Assembly: GCA_003554445.1 (NCBI GenBank)
Contig: PWGJ01000052.1
Span: 1 to 8,666, forward strand
Direction of reading: 5' to 3'
Length of the DNA stretch: 8,666 nucleotides
DNA from: Candidatus Nealsoniibacteriota bacterium
GTDB lineage: Bacteria; Patescibacteriota; Minisyncoccia; Minisyncoccales; PWPS01
Both the position numbers and the translations under genes were made by a program. The notes beneath the pieces are model-generated. The model was given only the letters and a program-made list of their open reading frames with translations. It made no database searches and was not told where the DNA came from. Of the stretch, positions 6,400-8,666 are shown in pieces. Within the stretch, counting starts at the first letter, position 1. Every line of letters begins with the position of its first letter.

Positions 6400-7320
6400 A
6401 TGAAGAAAAAAGCTACAATTATCGGAGCCGGTTTAGTGGGAAGTACTACCGCCTACAGTCTTCTGTCAAAGGATATTTTGGAGGAGGTTGCTCTGATAGA
6501 CATTAATGAAAACATGCTCGAAGCGGAAGTTATGGATCTACAGCACTCGGTTCCTTTTTGGGGTTATACCAAACTAAAAAAAGGAACTTATGATGATATC
6601 AAGGATAGCAAAATAGCGATAATAGCTTGTGGAACTTCGCAGAAAGAAGGAGAGACCAGGCTGGATTTAATTAAAAATAATAAAGCGATAATAGACGAAG
6701 TTGTAGAGAAAGTTTTTGAGGTTAATCCTGATATAACTTTGTTGATGCTCACTAATCCGCTTGATATATTAACTTATCAAGCGATAAAGAGACATCCGGA
6801 CAAAAGAGATCAAATAATTGGGTCGGGAACCATTCTTGATTCGGCCAGATTTAGATTTTTACTGAGTAGAGAATTACGAGTCAGCCCGCAAAGCATACAC
6901 GCTTACATAGTCGGTGAGCATGGAGATAGTGAACTGCCTCTTTGGTCTACGGCAACAATCGGTAATGTCGCTCTGGATGAGTTCGCGGATCTTTCCAAGG
7001 AGAAAAAGGAGAATATTTTTGAGGAGGCAAAGAATGCCGCTTATGCAATTATTGCCGGAAAGAGAGCTACCTACTACGCCATATCGGCGGGTGCAACTCA
7101 GATAACGGAAACGGTTCTCTTTAATAAGAAAAGAGTTTTGCCCGTCTCTCACGACCCGCAGGGAAGTTGTGGGGTTGAAGATATCGCTTTGAGCTTGCCG
7201 GTGGTTGTCGGCAAAGAGGGAATTGAAAAGAGATTTGATTTGAATATATCCAGAGAGGAGAGGGAGCTTCTAAAGCAATCGGAAAAAAACTTAAAAGAGG
7301 TCTTTAGAAATATAGATTAG
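6400..7320 (+). CDS. ldh: L-lactate dehydrogenase (NAD-dependent, probably FBP-activated)
   Basis: This cytoplasmic enzyme reduces pyruvate to L-lactate with NADH, regenerating NAD+ for glycolysis. The 306 residues show the Rossmann motif GAGLVGS (9-15) and D34 after the second strand, which selects NAD over NADP. The mobile-loop sequence GTSQKEGETRLDL follows, where Q81 is the pyruvate-selecting Gln102 (malate dehydrogenases have Arg) and R87 is the catalytic-loop Arg. Further on are N119 (TNP), D147 and R150 in LDSARFR, and the catalytic H174 in GEHGDSELPLWS. R152 and H167 match Arg173 and His188, the fructose 1,6-bisphosphate site of allosteric LDHs from Bacillus and Lactobacillus, so activation by that sugar is likely (inference). 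Length is normal for the family. The gene is 6 bases behind the eight-cysteine protein gene and probably shares its transcript. A fermentative role is consistent with the inferred organism. Confidence 0.95.
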   Translation: MKKKATIIGAGLVGSTTAYSLLSKDILEEVALIDINENMLEAEVMDLQHSVPFWGYTKLKKGTYDDIKDSKIAIIACGTSQKEGETRLDLIKNNKAIIDEVVEKVFEVNPDITLLMLTNPLDILTYQAIKRHPDKRDQIIGSGTILDSARFRFLLSRELRVSPQSIHAYIVGEHGDSELPLWSTATIGNVALDEFADLSKEKKENIFEEAKNAAYAIIAGKRATYYAISAGATQITETVLFNKKRVLPVSHDPQGSCGVEDIALSLPVVVGKEGIEKRFDLNISREERELLKQSEKNLKEVFRNID

Positions 7321-7383
7321 CTATTGCAAAATAAATCCGCTTGGTATATAAAAAAGATAACTTTAAAAAATAATTCTAAAACT

Positions 7384-7626
7384 ATGGAAAAAGAAGAAAA
7401 AAAAGAAATAAAAGAAGAGCTGAAAGATGAGATTATTAAAAAAATTAAAGAAGAAATTAGAAAGGACGATGATTCTCCCGGCGGTCTTTTTATTCCTGCC
7501 GGAGTTTTAGCCGGACTCGGTTTTGGATTTTTATATGGTGAAGTAGTTTCCGGGCTTTTTATAGGCTTGGGAATTGGTTTTGCACTTTTTGCAATTTATG
7601 AGATATTCAGAATAAATAAAGAGTAA
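7384..7626 (+). CDS. Small glycine-rich two-helix membrane protein of unknown function
   Basis: From the ATG at 7384 the product is 80 residues. Residues 1-30 form a charged amphipathic helix rich in Lys and Glu. Two hydrophobic stretches follow (about 33-51 and 55-73), dense in Gly (GVLAGLGFGFLYG, GLFIGLGIGFALF), with a charged end IFRINKE. This suggests a tight helical hairpin packed through glycine-zipper contacts, with the charged helix probably cytoplasmic. The frame is open back to a TTG at 7324, but those extra 20 residues look non-coding and the ATG is the better start. No clear Shine-Dalgarno is present. It lies 63 bases after ldh and could be the last gene of that transcript. No terminator separates it from the riboswitch beginning about 15 bases later. 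No family recognised. Confidence 0.7.
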   Translation: MEKEEKKEIKEELKDEIIKKIKEEIRKDDDSPGGLFIPAGVLAGLGFGFLYGEVVSGLFIGLGIGFALFAIYEIFRINKE

Positions 7627-7640
7627 AATAAAAATTAAAT

Positions 7641-7745
7641 AAATTATCAAGAGCGGTGGTTAGAGAGCTGGCTTTTTGATCCACCCGGCAACCCTTTCGG
7701 ATTGAAAGAAGGTGCCAAATCCAGCCCGCAAGGGAAAGATAAGTT
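7641..7745 (+). ncRNA. SAM-I (S-box) riboswitch aptamer upstream of metK
   Basis: The conserved S-box core is present in order: ttatcaagagcggtgg, then the CCGGCAACC block (7685-7693), GGTGCCAAATCC (7711-7722) and AAGATAAG (7736-7743). P1 pairs ttatc (7644-7648) with gataa (7738-7742). P2 pairs ggtgg (7655-7659) with ccacc (7681-7685). P3 pairs acc/ggt (7691-7693 with 7711-7713) and ctttc/gaaag (7694-7698 with 7704-7708). P4 is ccc/ggg (7725-7727 with 7732-7734) capped by a GCAA tetraloop. S-box RNAs bind S-adenosylmethionine and turn off methionine and SAM synthesis genes when it is abundant. Finding one directly before metK, the SAM synthetase gene, is the expected context. No convincing promoter is seen upstream; TAAAAT at 7624-7629 is a possible -10 without a good -35. 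Confidence 0.95.
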
Positions 7746-7778
7746 GGTCTTTGTCTTCCTTTGTAGGGGAGATTTTTT
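7728..7778 (+). terminator. Riboswitch expression platform: antiterminator versus terminator
   Basis: The terminator is a 7-bp hairpin (7754-7760 with 7765-7772, one bulged G at 7769, loop ttgt) followed by six T's (7773-7778). The competing antiterminator pairs 7728-7742 with 7751-7764, giving 14 pairs with one bulged A at 7735 and four G-T wobbles. It uses up the 3' strands of P4 and P1 as well as the 5' arm of the terminator. SAM binding holds P1 together, frees 7751-7764 and lets the terminator form, so metK would be switched off by transcription termination. Confidence 0.85.
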
Positions 7779-7793
7779 AATTAAGAAAAAATT

Positions 7794-8666
7794 ATGAAAA
7801 CTGCCGAATACGTCAGCCCATCTCACCCGGATAAAGTCTGTGATCAAATCTCGGACTCAATTTTGGATGAAGCTTTAAAGCAGGATAAAAACAGTAGGGT
7901 TGCTATTGAGGTTATGGGAGGTCACGGAAAAATAAAAATTACCGGTGAGGTAAATACCGAGGCAACTCTTTACCATAAGCGTATTGCTGAAAAAGTATAT
8001 AAAGATTGTGGTTATGATGATGAAATTGATATTGAAGTCAATATAGCTCCTCAAAGTAAAGAAATTAAAAATGGGGTCGATCACGGTGGGGCCGGAGACC
8101 AGGGAATAATGGTAGGGTACGCTTGTAATGAAAATAAATTTAAGATTCCTCAAGAATATCTTTTGGCTAGAGATTTACTAAAATTTATCTACAAATTTAA
8201 AAAGGTTGATGCCAAGTCACAAGTAACTATTTCAAAAAATAGAGTTGATAATATTGTTCTCAGTGCCGCTGACATTAAAGCTGATTGTTTATGGCAAATG
8301 GTTAATGAGTGGATCTCTCAAAATAAGCCGTTTATAGAGAGAATGAATTTTAAAAGTTGTAAGATAATACCGAATCCGGCCGGGGATTGGTCTGTAAGCG
8401 GCTTCAGAGCTGATACCGGTCTAACAGGTAGGAAGATAGTTGTTGATAGCTATGGTCCACGAGTTCCGGTGGGTGGAGGGGCATTTTCCGGAAAGGATGC
8501 AACCAAGGTTGACAGAAGTGGAGCTTATATTGCTCGCAAGATAGCAATCGATTATTTAAAAAAGAGAAAAGCAAAAGAAGTGTTCGTTAAATTGGGTTAT
8601 GTGATAGGTAAAACCGAACCGGTTATGAAAGAGGTTGTAGTTGACGGAAAAGGCGAAGAAATTACG
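7794..8666 (+). CDS. metK: S-adenosylmethionine synthetase MetK (3' end outside window)
   Basis: MetK makes S-adenosylmethionine from methionine and ATP, in two steps with a tripolyphosphate intermediate, in the cytoplasm. The 291 visible residues stay open to the window edge. Motifs seen are SPSHPDKVCDQISDSILD, with the catalytic His at H11 (usual form SEGHPDK); the ATP-binding GAGDQG (99-104); KSQVT with K141; DTGLTGRK (207-214); the P-loop-like GGGAFSGKD (227-235); and KVDRSGAY (238-245). The protein is divergent and compact: the start is short, and the usual GGP-x-GD before GLTGRK reads SGFRAD. Compared with E. coli MetK (384 residues), roughly 60-80 C-terminal residues are missing beyond the edge. 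The ATG lies 15 bases after the terminator T-run. No Shine-Dalgarno is visible; the purine-rich tract at 7765-7771 is too far away and belongs to the terminator. Control is by the SAM-I riboswitch just upstream. Confidence 0.95.
   Translation, partial: MKTAEYVSPSHPDKVCDQISDSILDEALKQDKNSRVAIEVMGGHGKIKITGEVNTEATLYHKRIAEKVYKDCGYDDEIDIEVNIAPQSKEIKNGVDHGGAGDQGIMVGYACNENKFKIPQEYLLARDLLKFIYKFKKVDAKSQVTISKNRVDNIVLSAADIKADCLWQMVNEWISQNKPFIERMNFKSCKIIPNPAGDWSVSGFRADTGLTGRKIVVDSYGPRVPVGGGAFSGKDATKVDRSGAYIARKIAIDYLKKRKAKEVFVKLGYVIGKTEPVMKEVVVDGKGEEIT

Noticed and set aside
6914..7105. Plus-strand open frame of 63 codons inside ldh
   Set aside because: It is an out-of-frame shadow within a clearly conserved enzyme; its Arg-rich composition is typical of a shifted frame.
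6400..7320. Malate dehydrogenase as an alternative for the LDH gene
   Set aside because: The substrate-selecting position is Gln (Q81) in GTSQKEGETR; malate dehydrogenases have Arg there.
7324..7383. Upstream TTG start extending the small membrane protein by 20 residues
   Set aside because: The extension looks like translated AT-rich spacer and begins 4 bases after the ldh stop; the ATG at 7384 gives a compact, sensible protein.
7647..7847. Minus-strand open frame of 66 codons opposite the riboswitch and metK start
   Set aside because: The + strand here is fully explained by the S-box RNA and the MetK N-terminus; the frame has no motif and no plausible start signals.

Overview
This looks like an 8.7 kb piece of a low-GC, compact bacterial chromosome. 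Genes are packed head to tail, all on the + strand, and no intergenic gap exceeds about 170 bases. UGA is used as a stop (end of the ATPase gene), so the standard code applies. The KhpA-type KH protein and TrmD lie close together without rimM between them, proteins are short for their families, MetK is of a divergent compact type, and Shine-Dalgarno sequences are nearly absent. Together these suggest a Patescibacteria (Candidate Phyla Radiation) fermenter. This assignment is inference; there is no rRNA in the window.

Layout. (1) 1-298: 3' end of a KH-domain RNA-binding protein gene, closed by a strong intrinsic terminator. (2) 307-4417: a probable operon of trmD (tRNA m1G37 methyltransferase), a 901-residue P-type cation ATPase of the Ca2+ type, and a 218-residue predicted TIM barrel that overlaps the ATPase gene by 4 bases. 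(3) 4423-5257: a single secreted, charged helical protein, followed by a perfect 13-bp terminator hairpin. (4) 5272-7626: a membrane-anchored extracytoplasmic protein with a DUF3221-like domain and an eight-cysteine C-terminus, then L-lactate dehydrogenase, then a small glycine-rich two-helix membrane protein. (5) 7641-8666: a SAM-I (S-box) riboswitch with a complete terminator/antiterminator platform controlling metK, which runs off the window.

How they fit. TrmD uses S-adenosylmethionine, and MetK, under S-box control, makes it. Lactate dehydrogenase carries both residues that bind fructose 1,6-bisphosphate in allosteric bacterial LDHs, which suits a glycolysis-to-lactate lifestyle. The ATPase and the two exported proteins serve the envelope.

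The least expected items are: the short TIM barrel, which appears to keep all nine metal-ligand positions of endonuclease IV in order; the sequence TTAATTAA placed 9-35 bases before every gene that follows a substantial gap; an ATPase with unusual substitutions at two functional positions; and a TrmD that appears to lack the usual catalytic Asp.
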